Of a DNA stretch of 26,677 nt, positions 1 to 7,770 are shown piece after piece. The stretch covers positions 1 through 26,677 of the forward strand of contig CAZGZU010000005.1 in the NCBI GenBank assembly GCA_964529855.1. The letters are read 5' to 3'. A program made the position numbers and the translations under genes. The stretch's first letter is position 1. The number at the start of each line of letters is the position of its first letter. The DNA comes from CAZGZU01 sp964529855 (GTDB lineage: Bacteria; Patescibacteriota; Minisyncoccia; Portnoybacterales; UBA2143). Under the pieces are notes generated by a model, which was not told the origin of the DNA, ran no database searches, and was given only the letters and a program-made list of their open reading frames with translations.

Positions 1-1
1 G

Positions 2-580
2 GCCCATTGGCTGCAGGAATTAGGCCGTCGTTTGAAAGTAACTGAAACGGCTCTAACGGAAGAGATGGGGAAAATAAGGCAGGATTTTAGGAATAATATT
101 GTTGAGGAAAGTCCAATGGTTAAGCCGGATAACCCTGATAAAGCCAGAACCAATCTTGAGGAATATGCTTTGGGACTGGTTTTAGCTGAAGCCAGGGATT
201 GCCAGAAATACAGGAAAGAACCGGATTATCTCTTTACTGATACGGATTTGATAGAAATATTTAAATGTTTAAAAAAGAGCCGTGGCCAAAGAATTAATTT
301 AAATGTTCTTAAAAAAAGATTGCCGGTTCATTTAGCTAATCGGGTTGACCAGCTCGCTTTCAGGGCAGAAGCTCAAAGAGATTTGGTTGAAGAGTTTTCT
401 CCGGAAAATGAAATTAAGATTTGTTTTGGTCAGTTAAGAGAACGTTGTCTGCGGGAAAAGTTGAGTCAATTAAATCTGGCCATTAAAGAAGCAGAGCAGC
501 AGAATGATAAATCACTGCTCAAAAAACTGACCGAGGATTTTAATGAACTAGCCAAACAAATTAATTTAGCAAAAAGTTAA
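2..580 (+). CDS. dnaG: DNA primase, C-terminal part (partial at window edge)
   Basis: This is the 3' end of a gene that begins outside the window; the frame is open from base 2, where it reads AHWLQELGRRLKVTETAL. That resembles the end of the DnaG catalytic core (a helix followed by 'lgvseeal'). It continues into an alpha-helical C-terminal region (about residues 60-190) of the kind that binds the replicative helicase DnaB. DnaG makes RNA primers for lagging-strand synthesis. The catalytic TOPRIM and zinc domains are not in the window, so the call rests on this tail and on the rpoD gene starting 4 bases after the stop, which is the classical dnaG-rpoD macromolecular synthesis pairing. An internal TTG at base 32 could be mistaken for a start, but the upstream frame stays open and fits the family. 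Confidence 0.8.
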   Translation, partial: AHWLQELGRRLKVTETALTEEMGKIRQDFRNNIVEESPMVKPDNPDKARTNLEEYALGLVLAEARDCQKYRKEPDYLFTDTDLIEIFKCLKKSRGQRINLNVLKKRLPVHLANRVDQLAFRAEAQRDLVEEFSPENEIKICFGQLRERCLREKLSQLNLAIKEAEQQNDKSLLKKLTEDFNELAKQINLAKS

Positions 581-584
581 ATAT

Positions 585-1898
585 ATGCCTCCAAAAAAAA
601 CTACCAAAGGCCGTTCTTCGTCCAGGAAAACGGTCAAAAGCAGAAAAACAACTAAAAAAAGAATAGTCAAAAAAACTGTTTCAAAAAGAAAGCCGACTGG
701 TCGTCGGACTGCGAGAAAACCGGTCAGAAGAAAAATAACCAGAAAGCCGGCTAAAAGAAAAAGCACTCCCAGAGCAAAGAAAGCAATCAGAAAACCTACT
801 GCGAAGAGAGCAGGGAGGCAGCTGATTACTGAAGAGAAAATTAAGGAATTGATTAATCGGGGCAGGGAACGGGGTTTTGTCACCGAAGCAGAATTACTTG
901 GCTTAGTTCCTCAAATAGAAAAGGATATTACTGGTTTGGAAGAGGCCTATGAGAGATTAAGGAATAATAATATAGAGATAATTGAATCAGTTGAATTTTT
1001 GGAAACGCCCTCAAAGAAAGAAAAAGGGGAGAAAAAAACAGTTAAAGAGAAAATACCTATTCGCTTGGAGGCCTTTGACAATGTTCAGATGTATCTGCGG
1101 GAAATCGGCCGGGTCCCTTTATTAACGGCCGCTGAAGAAGTTAAGTTAGCCAAACTGATTGAACAGAGTGATGAAGAAGCCAAGCAAAGATTAACACAAG
1201 CCAATTTGAGATTAGTAGTTAGTATTGCCAAAAGATACGTCGGCCGCAGTCGCAATCTTAGCCTGCTTGACCTTATTCAGGAAGGCAACATCGGACTTTT
1301 TAAGGCAGTGGAGAAATTTGATTATCATAAGGGATATAAGTTTTCTACTTATGCTACCTGGTGGATTCGTCAGGCAATTACCCGGGCACTGGCTGACCAG
1401 TCACGGACTATCCGTATTCCGGTTCACATGGTTGAGACAATCAGTAAATACACCCAGGTCAAACGTCGACTGCTGCAGGATTTGGGTCGGGAGCCCCTGC
1501 CCGAGGAAATAGCCGCCGAAATGAAGGAAAGTGTTGAAAAAATCAGGCAGATTATGAAGATTTCCCAGGAGACAATTTCTTTGGAAGCGCCGGTCGGTGA
1601 AGATGACGAGGAAAGCAGCCTGGGCGAGTTTATTGAGGATAAGAAAACCGTTTCGCCCAGCCAGATGGCTGCCCGGGAATTATTGCGTAATCGGCTCAAG
1701 GAAATTCTGATTGATTTGTCGCCTCGCGAACAGAGAATTTTAGAAATGCGCTTTGGCTTAAAGGATGGCATTACCCATACTTTGGAGGAAGTCGGACAGG
1801 AGTTCGGGGTGACCAGAGAACGAATTCGTCAGATTGAAGCCAAGGCCCTGGAAAGAATGCGTCAACATAAAGGGTCAAAGAAATTAGAGGGATATTAA
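585..1898 (+). CDS. rpoD: RNA polymerase primary sigma factor (sigma-70 / RpoD / SigA)
   Basis: This 437-residue primary sigma factor directs RNA polymerase to housekeeping promoters. Region 1.1-like sequence follows residue 78. Region 1.2 is at about 165-200 (VQMYLREIGRVPLL). Region 2 contains the core-binding and -10 melting helices (LRLVVSIAKRYVGRSRNLSL, then FDYHKGYKFSTYATWWIRQ). Region 3 follows (RIPVHMVETISK). Region 4 carries the -35 helix-turn-helix near the C-terminus (LEEVGQEFGVTRERIRQIE). The first 78 residues are unusual: 37 are Lys or Arg and none is acidic, a histone-H1-like tail that typical RpoD proteins lack. The start ATG lies 4 bases after the dnaG stop, so the two are probably co-transcribed. 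A palindromic repeat begins 25 bases after its stop. Confidence 0.97.
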   Translation: MPPKKTTKGRSSSRKTVKSRKTTKKRIVKKTVSKRKPTGRRTARKPVRRKITRKPAKRKSTPRAKKAIRKPTAKRAGRQLITEEKIKELINRGRERGFVTEAELLGLVPQIEKDITGLEEAYERLRNNNIEIIESVEFLETPSKKEKGEKKTVKEKIPIRLEAFDNVQMYLREIGRVPLLTAAEEVKLAKLIEQSDEEAKQRLTQANLRLVVSIAKRYVGRSRNLSLLDLIQEGNIGLFKAVEKFDYHKGYKFSTYATWWIRQAITRALADQSRTIRIPVHMVETISKYTQVKRRLLQDLGREPLPEEIAAEMKESVEKIRQIMKISQETISLEAPVGEDDEESSLGEFIEDKKTVSPSQMAARELLRNRLKEILIDLSPREQRILEMRFGLKDGITHTLEEVGQEFGVTRERIRQIEAKALERMRQHKGSKKLEGY

Positions 1899-1923
1899 AC
1901 ATCTCTTTTGATAATGTCCTAAA

Positions 1924-2047
1924 TTAAGGTTCGGCCTTTCTTATCTTTTTTTGAGGTTCGACCTTTCGAGCGTGACCTTGCCTTTGGCAAGATCACTACT
2001 CTCAATGTCAAACCTTAAAAAAGACAAGGTCTCGAGGTCAAACCTTT
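1924..2047 (+). repeat. Nested palindromic intergenic element, copy A (long form)
   Basis: This copy lies between rpoD and the wzy-like gene. It starts TTAAGGTTCGG and ends CAAACCTT. The core hairpin is GTGACCTTGCC (1972-1982), loop TTT, GGCAAGATCAC (1986-1996). Inner arms GAGGTTCGACC and GGTCAAACCTT-like sequence flank the core. Outer arms follow, separated by T-rich (TCTTTTTTT) and A-rich (AAAAAAGAC) spacers that also pair. Read in the direction of transcription, it aligns along most of its length with copy D (25024-25146), including the T-rich spacer, so A and D form one subfamily. No SD-like sequence separates it from the following gene. Confidence 0.85.
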
Positions 2048-2102
2048 ATTTATTCTGAAAAACCTAGTTATTCTTCTAACCGAAATAATTGTTGTTCTGT
2101 TA

Positions 2103-3644
2103 ATGGTTTTTAATCTGGCTCCCCGTGAGGCGGGCCTATTTTTAACCGGCCTTTTAATCTTCTATTTTATTTTCAGCCCTTTGGAAGATTCGCTTTGGGT
2201 TTTTATCGTTTCCATTCCTTTGTTCGTTGCCCTGCCTGTTACGGAAAGTTTTGATACAATGGCCAACTGGCGGATTTTGCTGGCTGTTTTGTTTCTGGTT
2301 TCTTTTTTCAGACAGGGGCAGAGTCTTTCAATTAGTTTGGTTAAGAAAAGTTCCGGCCGATGGAAATTAAAAGAGAAATTTAAGCATTATCGGGCAGAAT
2401 ACTTAAAAGGTATCTTCATTATCATCGCTTTTCTGTCGCTTTTAGTGGCTGACAATCTTTGGATAGGCCTGAAAAAGATACTCTTTTTAATCAATGCTTT
2501 TCTGCTTTACATTATCATTAGAAATCTGATAGCCAAGAATAGAGAGGCGATTATCAAAATCGGTCAGGCCGTGAAAGTGGCTGTTGGCTTGACCCTGGGA
2601 ATTGGTTTTTTGCAGCTGTTGACAGTTTTTTTTATCAACCTTCATCAGTTCTGGATTTTTTGGAGCAGAAACGTCATCAGCGTTTTTTATGGTCAGGATT
2701 TGAGTTATCTTTTGTCATACAGTAATACCTGGTTTTCATATTATTCCTACCAATTGCCGACCCTGCGAATGTTTTCTGTTTTTCCTGATTCTCATTCCTT
2801 TGCTTTTTTCTGTATTCTGGCTCTGCCTTGCCTCTTATTGGCGGTTTTCAAACGAAAGCAGGGTGACCGGCTAAAAGCCGTCGGCTTCTATCTATTATTA
2901 ATCGCTTGTCTGTTGGGCATTATTTTTTCCGGCTCAAGAGGAGCCTGGGTCAGCGCGGCCATTTCTTTCCTGGCATTTTTAATTATTGTTCTCCTTTATT
3001 GGGTGCCAGCTATCCGTTCAAAAACAGATTTTTTTATTCCCCGACGCCTTAAAAACTGGCAAAAGCAGATGCAGATAATTTTAGGGAGTTTGATTATCTT
3101 TTTCATCTTATTCCCGGTCGCTTCAGCTATTCTTTTTGCGCCCCAGTATATCCAATTGGGTAAAGAAGCCATCTCTGATATGTCCTTTTTTGAAAGAGCC
3201 AGAAGTATTTTTGACTTAAGCGAGCTCTCGGTTAAAAGCCGTCTTGAAATCTGGCGCCGAACTTTTGATTCAATGGTTTTGCATCCTGTTTTGGGAGTAG
3301 GTATCGGTAATTTTCCGATTGTTCTCAATGAACAGATGTCAGCCGCCAAAAAAGGCGCTTCCGCTCACAGTTTGTATATGGACATTGCCGCTGAAATAGG
3401 CGTTTTTGGTTTACTCATTTTACTGGCTATTTTCTGGTATGTTTTAAAAGATACCTGGCAGGCTTTTATGCGGGCTCAACAGAGATATTTTAACGTTTGG
3501 GCCGGTTTTTTTCTGCTTGCTTTGACCTGGATATTAAGTTATAGTTTATTTGACGTTGTCCTGCTTAATGACAAGGTTCTTCTATTCTTTGCCGCCAACC
3601 TTGCTTTGCTTTATGCCGCAAAAACAACCACTCGTTTCTATTAA
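2103..3644 (+). CDS. Wzy/O-antigen ligase family polytopic membrane protein
   Basis: A 513-residue polytopic membrane protein with roughly 11-13 hydrophobic segments and the signature of the O-antigen ligase/polymerase family. A GSRGAW motif lies around residue 280. Near the C-terminus are HPVLGVGIGNFPIV and a conserved AHSLYMDIAAEIGVFGLL loop-helix. Family members polymerise undecaprenyl-linked repeat units or transfer finished glycans at the outer face of the membrane. The flanking glycosyltransferases and LytR-CpsA-Psr gene support a surface-polysaccharide role. The start is uncertain: the frame is open upstream of the ATG through a hydrophobic stretch (LKNLVILLTEIIVVLL) that looks like the start of the first membrane helix. 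No ATG, GTG or TTG exists there, and repeat copy A ends just before it. The gene overlaps the next one by 32 bases. Confidence 0.85.
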   Translation: MVFNLAPREAGLFLTGLLIFYFIFSPLEDSLWVFIVSIPLFVALPVTESFDTMANWRILLAVLFLVSFFRQGQSLSISLVKKSSGRWKLKEKFKHYRAEYLKGIFIIIAFLSLLVADNLWIGLKKILFLINAFLLYIIIRNLIAKNREAIIKIGQAVKVAVGLTLGIGFLQLLTVFFINLHQFWIFWSRNVISVFYGQDLSYLLSYSNTWFSYYSYQLPTLRMFSVFPDSHSFAFFCILALPCLLLAVFKRKQGDRLKAVGFYLLLIACLLGIIFSGSRGAWVSAAISFLAFLIIVLLYWVPAIRSKTDFFIPRRLKNWQKQMQIILGSLIIFFILFPVASAILFAPQYIQLGKEAISDMSFFERARSIFDLSELSVKSRLEIWRRTFDSMVLHPVLGVGIGNFPIVLNEQMSAAKKGASAHSLYMDIAAEIGVFGLLILLAIFWYVLKDTWQAFMRAQQRYFNVWAGFFLLALTWILSYSLFDVVLLNDKVLLFFAANLALLYAAKTTTRFY

Positions 3645-4650
3645 TCTTCTGACCTGGAATGGTCAGAAATACATCAAAGATTGTTTGGATTCAGTTCTTA
3701 GCCAGACCTATCCTTGTTTGGATATTTTGGTTATTGATAACGGTTCAACCGACAAAACTGTCATTTATCTGAAGGAACTGCCCAAGAAAGCAAATTTAAG
3801 ATTGATTTTTAATAAAAAGAACATTGGTTTTACAGGCGGCCATAATCAAGCGATAAGAAAAAGCAAAGGCGAATTTATTGTCTGTCTTAATCAGGATATG
3901 GTTTTAGATAAGGATTTTGTCAGAAAAGCCGTTGGTGTTTTTAGAAAGAATAAAAAGATTGCGGCGGTTCAGGGAAAATTATTGCGGTGGAGTCAGGGAT
4001 TATCAACGGCTAATAATTTTGCCTCTTATGAGGTGTCTCGTATTATTGATACAACCGGTTTGGCTATTCTGAAAAACAGAAGGATTATTAACCGGGGTCA
4101 GGGAGAAATTGACCAGGGCCAGTTTAACAAAATGAGCGAGGTTTTCGGTCCGGACGGGGCAGCGCCAATTTACCGGCGAAAGGCCCTGGAAGACGTTCAA
4201 ATCAATGGTCAGTATTTTGACGAGGACTTTTTTAATTACAAGGAAGACGTTGATTTAGCCTGGCGTTTGCGTTTGGCCGGCTGGCAGACGATTTATCAGC
4301 CAAAATCAATCGCCTGGCACGACCGGGGAGCCGGCGAAAGCGCTTCTATTAGTTACTTTGGCATTATCAGGGAAAGATTAAAAATCAGTAAGTTTGCCAA
4401 GTATCTGGCTTTTAAGAACCAGCGTTTGATGCAAATCAAAAACGAACAAATTCCTCTTTTAATAAAGCATCTGCCCTGGCTTTTGCCCAAAGAAATTGCT
4501 TCCTGGGCCTATGTTTTGCTTTTGGAAAGATATACCTGGAAAGCAATCAAGGATTTATTTAAACAAACTCCCCAGGCCTGGCAAAAGAGAAAAGTGATTA
4601 TGGCCAGCAAAAGAGTCAAAGCCAGGGAGATGAGTAAATGGTTTAATTAG
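3613..4650 (+). CDS. Family 2 glycosyltransferase, rhamnosyltransferase-like
   Basis: A 345-residue GT-A fold glycosyltransferase of family 2, similar in style to WbbL rhamnosyltransferases. Visible elements are the N-terminal nucleotide-binding strand (VSINLLTWNGQKYI), VIDNGSTDKT, and GHNQAIRKSKGEFIVCLNQD, where NQD occupies the DXD metal/nucleotide position. The acceptor/catalytic region is FDEDFFNYKEDVDLAWRLR followed by WHDRGA. The C-terminal 100 residues are basic and helical. I chose the ATG at 3613 (MPQKQPLVS) rather than an upstream in-frame ATG at 3550, because the family fold begins right after it. It still overlaps the wzy-like gene by 32 bases, which suggests translational coupling. 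It probably adds a sugar to a lipid-linked surface glycan at the inner membrane face. Confidence 0.88.
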   Translation: MPQKQPLVSINLLTWNGQKYIKDCLDSVLSQTYPCLDILVIDNGSTDKTVIYLKELPKKANLRLIFNKKNIGFTGGHNQAIRKSKGEFIVCLNQDMVLDKDFVRKAVGVFRKNKKIAAVQGKLLRWSQGLSTANNFASYEVSRIIDTTGLAILKNRRIINRGQGEIDQGQFNKMSEVFGPDGAAPIYRRKALEDVQINGQYFDEDFFNYKEDVDLAWRLRLAGWQTIYQPKSIAWHDRGAGESASISYFGIIRERLKISKFAKYLAFKNQRLMQIKNEQIPLLIKHLPWLLPKEIASWAYVLLLERYTWKAIKDLFKQTPQAWQKRKVIMASKRVKAREMSKWFN

Positions 4651-4652
4651 AC

Positions 4653-5659
4653 ATGGAATATTATCCACACAAAAACAAAAAAAGACGTATCTGGCCCTGG
4701 ATTCTTCTATTAATAATGGGAGGGTTATTTTCTCTTTTCTTTCTTAAGACCAGTTTTACCATTAGTCAGGTAATAAANNNNNNNNNNCTGTTGAAAACCT
4801 GCCCGAGCTGCCAAAAGATGACCCGGAAAGAATCAACATTCTGCTCCTGGGAGGCAGGGGAGCTGAAGACCCCGGCGAAGGGAAACTGCTTTCCGATGTG
4901 CTGATTTTAGTCAGCATTAAAAAATCAACCGGCCAGACAGCTTTGATTTCTTTGCCGAGAGACCTCTATCTTCAGCTTTGGTGCGTTCCGGAAAAGAAAA
5001 AGATAAATTTTGCCTATGCTCATGGCGGACTGGATTGTGCTAAAAAAACCGTCTCCTATTTAACCAATCTTTACGTTGATTATGCGATCAGCGTTGATTT
5101 TGAAGCCCTCAAAGAAACAATTGATACTTTGGGAGGTATTACTGTCTATCTTGACCAACCCTTTGAGGAAGATTTTCAATGGGCTAAAGAAGGACAGGAA
5201 GAAAATGAACACTGGTTTATCAAAGAAGTTGACGGCGAAGAAAAATGGGTCTTTTATGTACCAAAAGGGGAAAATCATTTAGACGGACAAACAGCTCTTT
5301 ATTATGTTCGTTCGCGCTATTCAACCGACGACTTTGACCGGATGTACCGTCAGCAGCAGGTTTTACTGGCCATCAAAGAAAAAGCTCTTTCTCTGGGCGT
5401 TTTAGTCAATCCAATCAAAATCTATAATCTTTTGGATGTTTTGGAGGAACACTTTAGAACAGATATGAATTTAGGTGATATTAAAAACCTGATTAATCTG
5501 GCCGATGATTTGGACACCAAGAATATTAAAAGACAGGTATTTGACATTAGTCCTGAAGGATTACTTTATTACACTTTCATTAATGAGGAATACGTATTGT
5601 TGCCAGTGGGCGACAATTTTGACCGGATTCAAGAGGTTTGCAAAAACATATTTGAGTAA
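4653..5659 (+). CDS. LytR-CpsA-Psr (LCP) family glycopolymer transferase, interrupted by an assembly gap
   Basis: LCP proteins transfer undecaprenyl-linked glycopolymers onto peptidoglycan outside the membrane. The N-terminus shows a basic stretch then one membrane helix (WPWILLLIMGGLFSLFFL). After the N run, the frame that matches the family reads VENLPELPKDDPERINILLL. It continues through ISLPRDLYLQ with a conserved phosphate-binding Arg, KINFAYAHGG, a TLGGITVYLDQPF segment, and RYSTDDFDRMYRQQQVL, the hallmark LCP motif. The two halves are in different frames only because the 10-N filler is not the true gap length; I treat it as one gene. The start is 3 bases after the preceding glycosyltransferase. 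The stop TAA at 5657-5659 is formed by the first bases of palindromic repeat copy B. Confidence 0.88.
4778..4787. other. Run of 10 Ns (scaffold gap) inside the LCP gene
   Basis: Ten Ns sit between the membrane anchor and the extracellular domain of the LCP gene. The reading frame before and after differs, so the real missing length is not 10 (or is not 10 modulo 3). Confidence 0.98.
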
Positions 5660-5776
5660 GGCCCGGCCTCAAAACCTACGTAAGGTTTGGCCTCGAGAGC
5701 TACGACCTGCCTCAGGCAGGTCGTACTCGAGAGACCGAACCTTAATTAGGCTGTGGTTTTTCAGGCCCAACCTTAA
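5658..5776 (+). repeat. Nested palindromic intergenic element, copy B
   Basis: The copy starts within the LCP stop codon (TAAGGCCCGGCCTC) and ends CCTTAA. The core hairpin TACGACCTGCC, loop TCA, GGCAGGTCGTA (5701-5725) is a perfect 11-bp stem. The inner arms are AAGGTTTGGCCTCGAG and CTCGAGAGACCGAACCTT. The outer arms are AAGGCCCGGCCTCAAAACC and its imperfect complement GGTTTTTCAGGCCCAACCTT. The core differs from the other copies by paired changes that keep the stem (CCTGCC/GGCAGG against CTTGCC/GGCAAG). Its inner part runs opposite to the other four copies relative to transcription. Confidence 0.87.
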
Positions 5777-5791
5777 TTATAAACCTTACGC

Positions 5792-6571
5792 ATGCTATCT
5801 ATTATCATCACTCATTATCGTACGCCTATTCTGTTAAAACTTTGTCTCAAATCGATTAAAGAAAATATCGGGCAAGTTGAACATGAAATAATTGTGGTTG
5901 ATGCTCGAAGCGAGCCGGAAACCGAGGATTTAATTAAAGAGAAATTTCCTTTGGTCGAATTTATCTCTTTTTCAAAAAATGTCGGTTATGCTAAACTGGT
6001 TAATAGCGGCCTCAAACAGGCCCGGGGAGAATACGTTCTCATTCTTAACGCTGATATTCTTATTCTCAAAAACTCTGTTGAGCAATTGCTTGAATTCATT
6101 CAAAATAATCCGCAAGTGGGCATTGTCAGTCCCGGCCTGCTGACTTTCAGCAATCAGCCGCAGCCCTCTTGTTTCCGTTTTCCCAGGGTTAGCTCAATTT
6201 TGGCCAGGCGGACGTTTTTAGGTAGATTAAACTGGGGGCGACAAAGAATCGGCCGGTTCATTATGGACCAGCCGGGACCGGTTGACTGGACCCAAGGTTC
6301 AGCCATGCTCGTTCGCAAAGAAGCCATTGAAAAAGTGGGCTTATGGGACGAAAGATTTTTTATGTATTTAGAGGATACTGACTGGTGTCGTCGTTTTTGG
6401 CAAAAAGGATATCAGGTAATTTATCTGCCCTCGGCCCAGGTCTCCCATTATTATGGCCGAGCCAGCAAGAAATGGGGCGGCTTCCTGGATATTTTATTGA
6501 ATAAATACACCCGTTCGCACTTGATTAGCGCAGCCAAATATTTTTGGAAATGGCGGGCAGCTGTCAAATAA
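5792..6571 (+). CDS. Family 2 glycosyltransferase, rhamnosyltransferase-like
   Basis: A 259-residue family 2 glycosyltransferase with the compact WbbL-like layout. It has an N-terminal LSIIITHYRTPILLKLCLKS strand-helix and EIIVVDARSEPETEDLIKE where family members usually have VDNxS. It then shows NVGYAKLVNSGLKQARGEYV followed by LILNADILI (NAD at the DXD position). DWTQGSAMLVRKEAIEKVG and DERFFMYLEDTDWCRR supply the acceptor site, and VSHYYGRAS ends the core. It is distinct from the first glycosyltransferase and probably adds another residue of the same polymer. The ATG is the first one after repeat copy B and no clear Shine-Dalgarno sequence precedes it. The next gene starts 5 bases after its stop. 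Confidence 0.88.
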   Translation: MLSIIITHYRTPILLKLCLKSIKENIGQVEHEIIVVDARSEPETEDLIKEKFPLVEFISFSKNVGYAKLVNSGLKQARGEYVLILNADILILKNSVEQLLEFIQNNPQVGIVSPGLLTFSNQPQPSCFRFPRVSSILARRTFLGRLNWGRQRIGRFIMDQPGPVDWTQGSAMLVRKEAIEKVGLWDERFFMYLEDTDWCRRFWQKGYQVIYLPSAQVSHYYGRASKKWGGFLDILLNKYTRSHLISAAKYFWKWRAAVK

Positions 6572-6576
6572 GTTTT

Positions 6577-7770
6577 ATGAAAAGATATCTTCTCATTCCC
6601 ATCTGGATTATCATATTAGTCATTGTTTTTAGCTCCGGTTATTTTGTCGGGCAGATGAACCGTCCTTCCGTTGAAAAGGTTGAGGGATTGGCCAATAAAG
6701 AATCGGCTCAACCAACTAATGTTGACTTTGGCTTATTCTGGGACACCTGGCATCTTATAGAAACAAAATACGTTGACCGGCTTGGCCTGGACCGTCAGGA
6801 AATGGTCTATGGAGCGATTGCCGGTCTGGTTAAATCTCTGGGCGACCCTTATTCTGTTTTCATGGAACCCCAGGAAAGCAAGAGATTTCTTGATGATATT
6901 AGCGGCAGTTTTGGCGGAATCGGTGCCGAAGTAGGCATCCGCAAAGGCGTCTTAACGATTATTTCTCCCTTAGAAAGCAGCCCGGCTCAGGCAGCTGGCT
7001 TAAAACCGGGCGATAAAATACTGAAAGTGGATGATACTTTGACGGCTGATTTAACCCTTGACGAAGCGGTTGATTTAATCAGAGGCGAGGAGGGAACAGA
7101 GGTGGTCCTGTTGATTACCCGCGATGACTGGGACGAAGCCAGGGAAATAGAAATTACCAGAGCCACCATTCAAATCCCCATTATCAAATGGGAAACCAAG
7201 GACAATAATATTGCCTATATCCAACTTTATCATTTTACGGAGAATTCGGCTGACCAATTCAGCAAAGTGGTCAGGGAAGTGCTTCAATCAAATCCCCGGG
7301 GCATTGTCCTGGACGTTCGTAATAATCCGGGCGGCTATTTAGAAGTAGCGGTGGATATTGCCAGCTGGTTTATTCCCAAAGGCGAACTGGTGGTGGCCGA
7401 GGATTTCGGTAATGGAGAAAAAAATGAACACCATAGCCGGGGTTACAAAGATTTGGAAGATATGCCAACGGTTATCTTAATCAATGAAGGTTCGGCTTCT
7501 GCCTCAGAAATTTTGGCCGGCGCTTTGCGGGATATCAAAGGCATTCAGATTGTCGGGCAAAAAAGCTTTGGCAAGGGTTCGGTTCAGCAATTGGAAAAGA
7601 TGCGGGGCGGTTCCAGTGTTAAAATCACCATAGCCAAATGGCTGACTCCTTCAGGGACAAGCATCAATGACGAAGGGATAACTCCGGACATAGAAGTGGA
7701 AATCACTCAGGAAGACATTGATGAAATGCGCGACCCTCAACTAGACAAGGCCCTGGAGTTGTTGAAATAA
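6577..7770 (+). CDS. C-terminal processing serine protease, S41 family (CtpA/Prc type)
   Basis: A 397-residue exported S41 peptidase. It has a single N-terminal membrane anchor (residues 4-25), a linker, an N-terminal helical segment and a PDZ domain at about 107-190 (GGIGAEVGIRKGVLTIISPL). The catalytic domain carries NEGSASASEILAGAL with Ser308 as likely nucleophile and KSFGKGSVQQL with Lys333. The 25-residue spacing between them matches the Ser/Lys dyad of E. coli Prc. Such enzymes trim or degrade envelope proteins from a recognised C-terminus. I chose the ATG at 6577 over an upstream in-frame ATG (6544) because it directly precedes the membrane anchor and avoids overlap with the glycosyltransferase. 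The next gene starts immediately after the stop, so they are likely co-transcribed. Confidence 0.93.
   Translation: MKRYLLIPIWIIILVIVFSSGYFVGQMNRPSVEKVEGLANKESAQPTNVDFGLFWDTWHLIETKYVDRLGLDRQEMVYGAIAGLVKSLGDPYSVFMEPQESKRFLDDISGSFGGIGAEVGIRKGVLTIISPLESSPAQAAGLKPGDKILKVDDTLTADLTLDEAVDLIRGEEGTEVVLLITRDDWDEAREIEITRATIQIPIIKWETKDNNIAYIQLYHFTENSADQFSKVVREVLQSNPRGIVLDVRNNPGGYLEVAVDIASWFIPKGELVVAEDFGNGEKNEHHSRGYKDLEDMPTVILINEGSASASEILAGALRDIKGIQIVGQKSFGKGSVQQLEKMRGGSSVKITIAKWLTPSGTSINDEGITPDIEVEITQEDIDEMRDPQLDKALELLK

Noticed and set aside
1924..2047. Repeat copies as a CRISPR array
   Set aside because: Copies are kilobases apart, vary in length and are long hairpins; there are no regularly spaced direct repeats or cas genes.
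1924..2047. Palindromic elements as simple rho-independent terminators
   Set aside because: The core hairpins are not followed by T runs, the copies lie inside same-direction gene series, and they have multi-part nested arms. True terminators in this window look quite different (for example 21699-21730).
5505..5837. A 110-residue plus-strand frame spanning the end of the LCP gene, repeat copy B and the next gene start
   Set aside because: It is in a different frame from two convincing genes and crosses a palindromic repeat; it shows no family resemblance.
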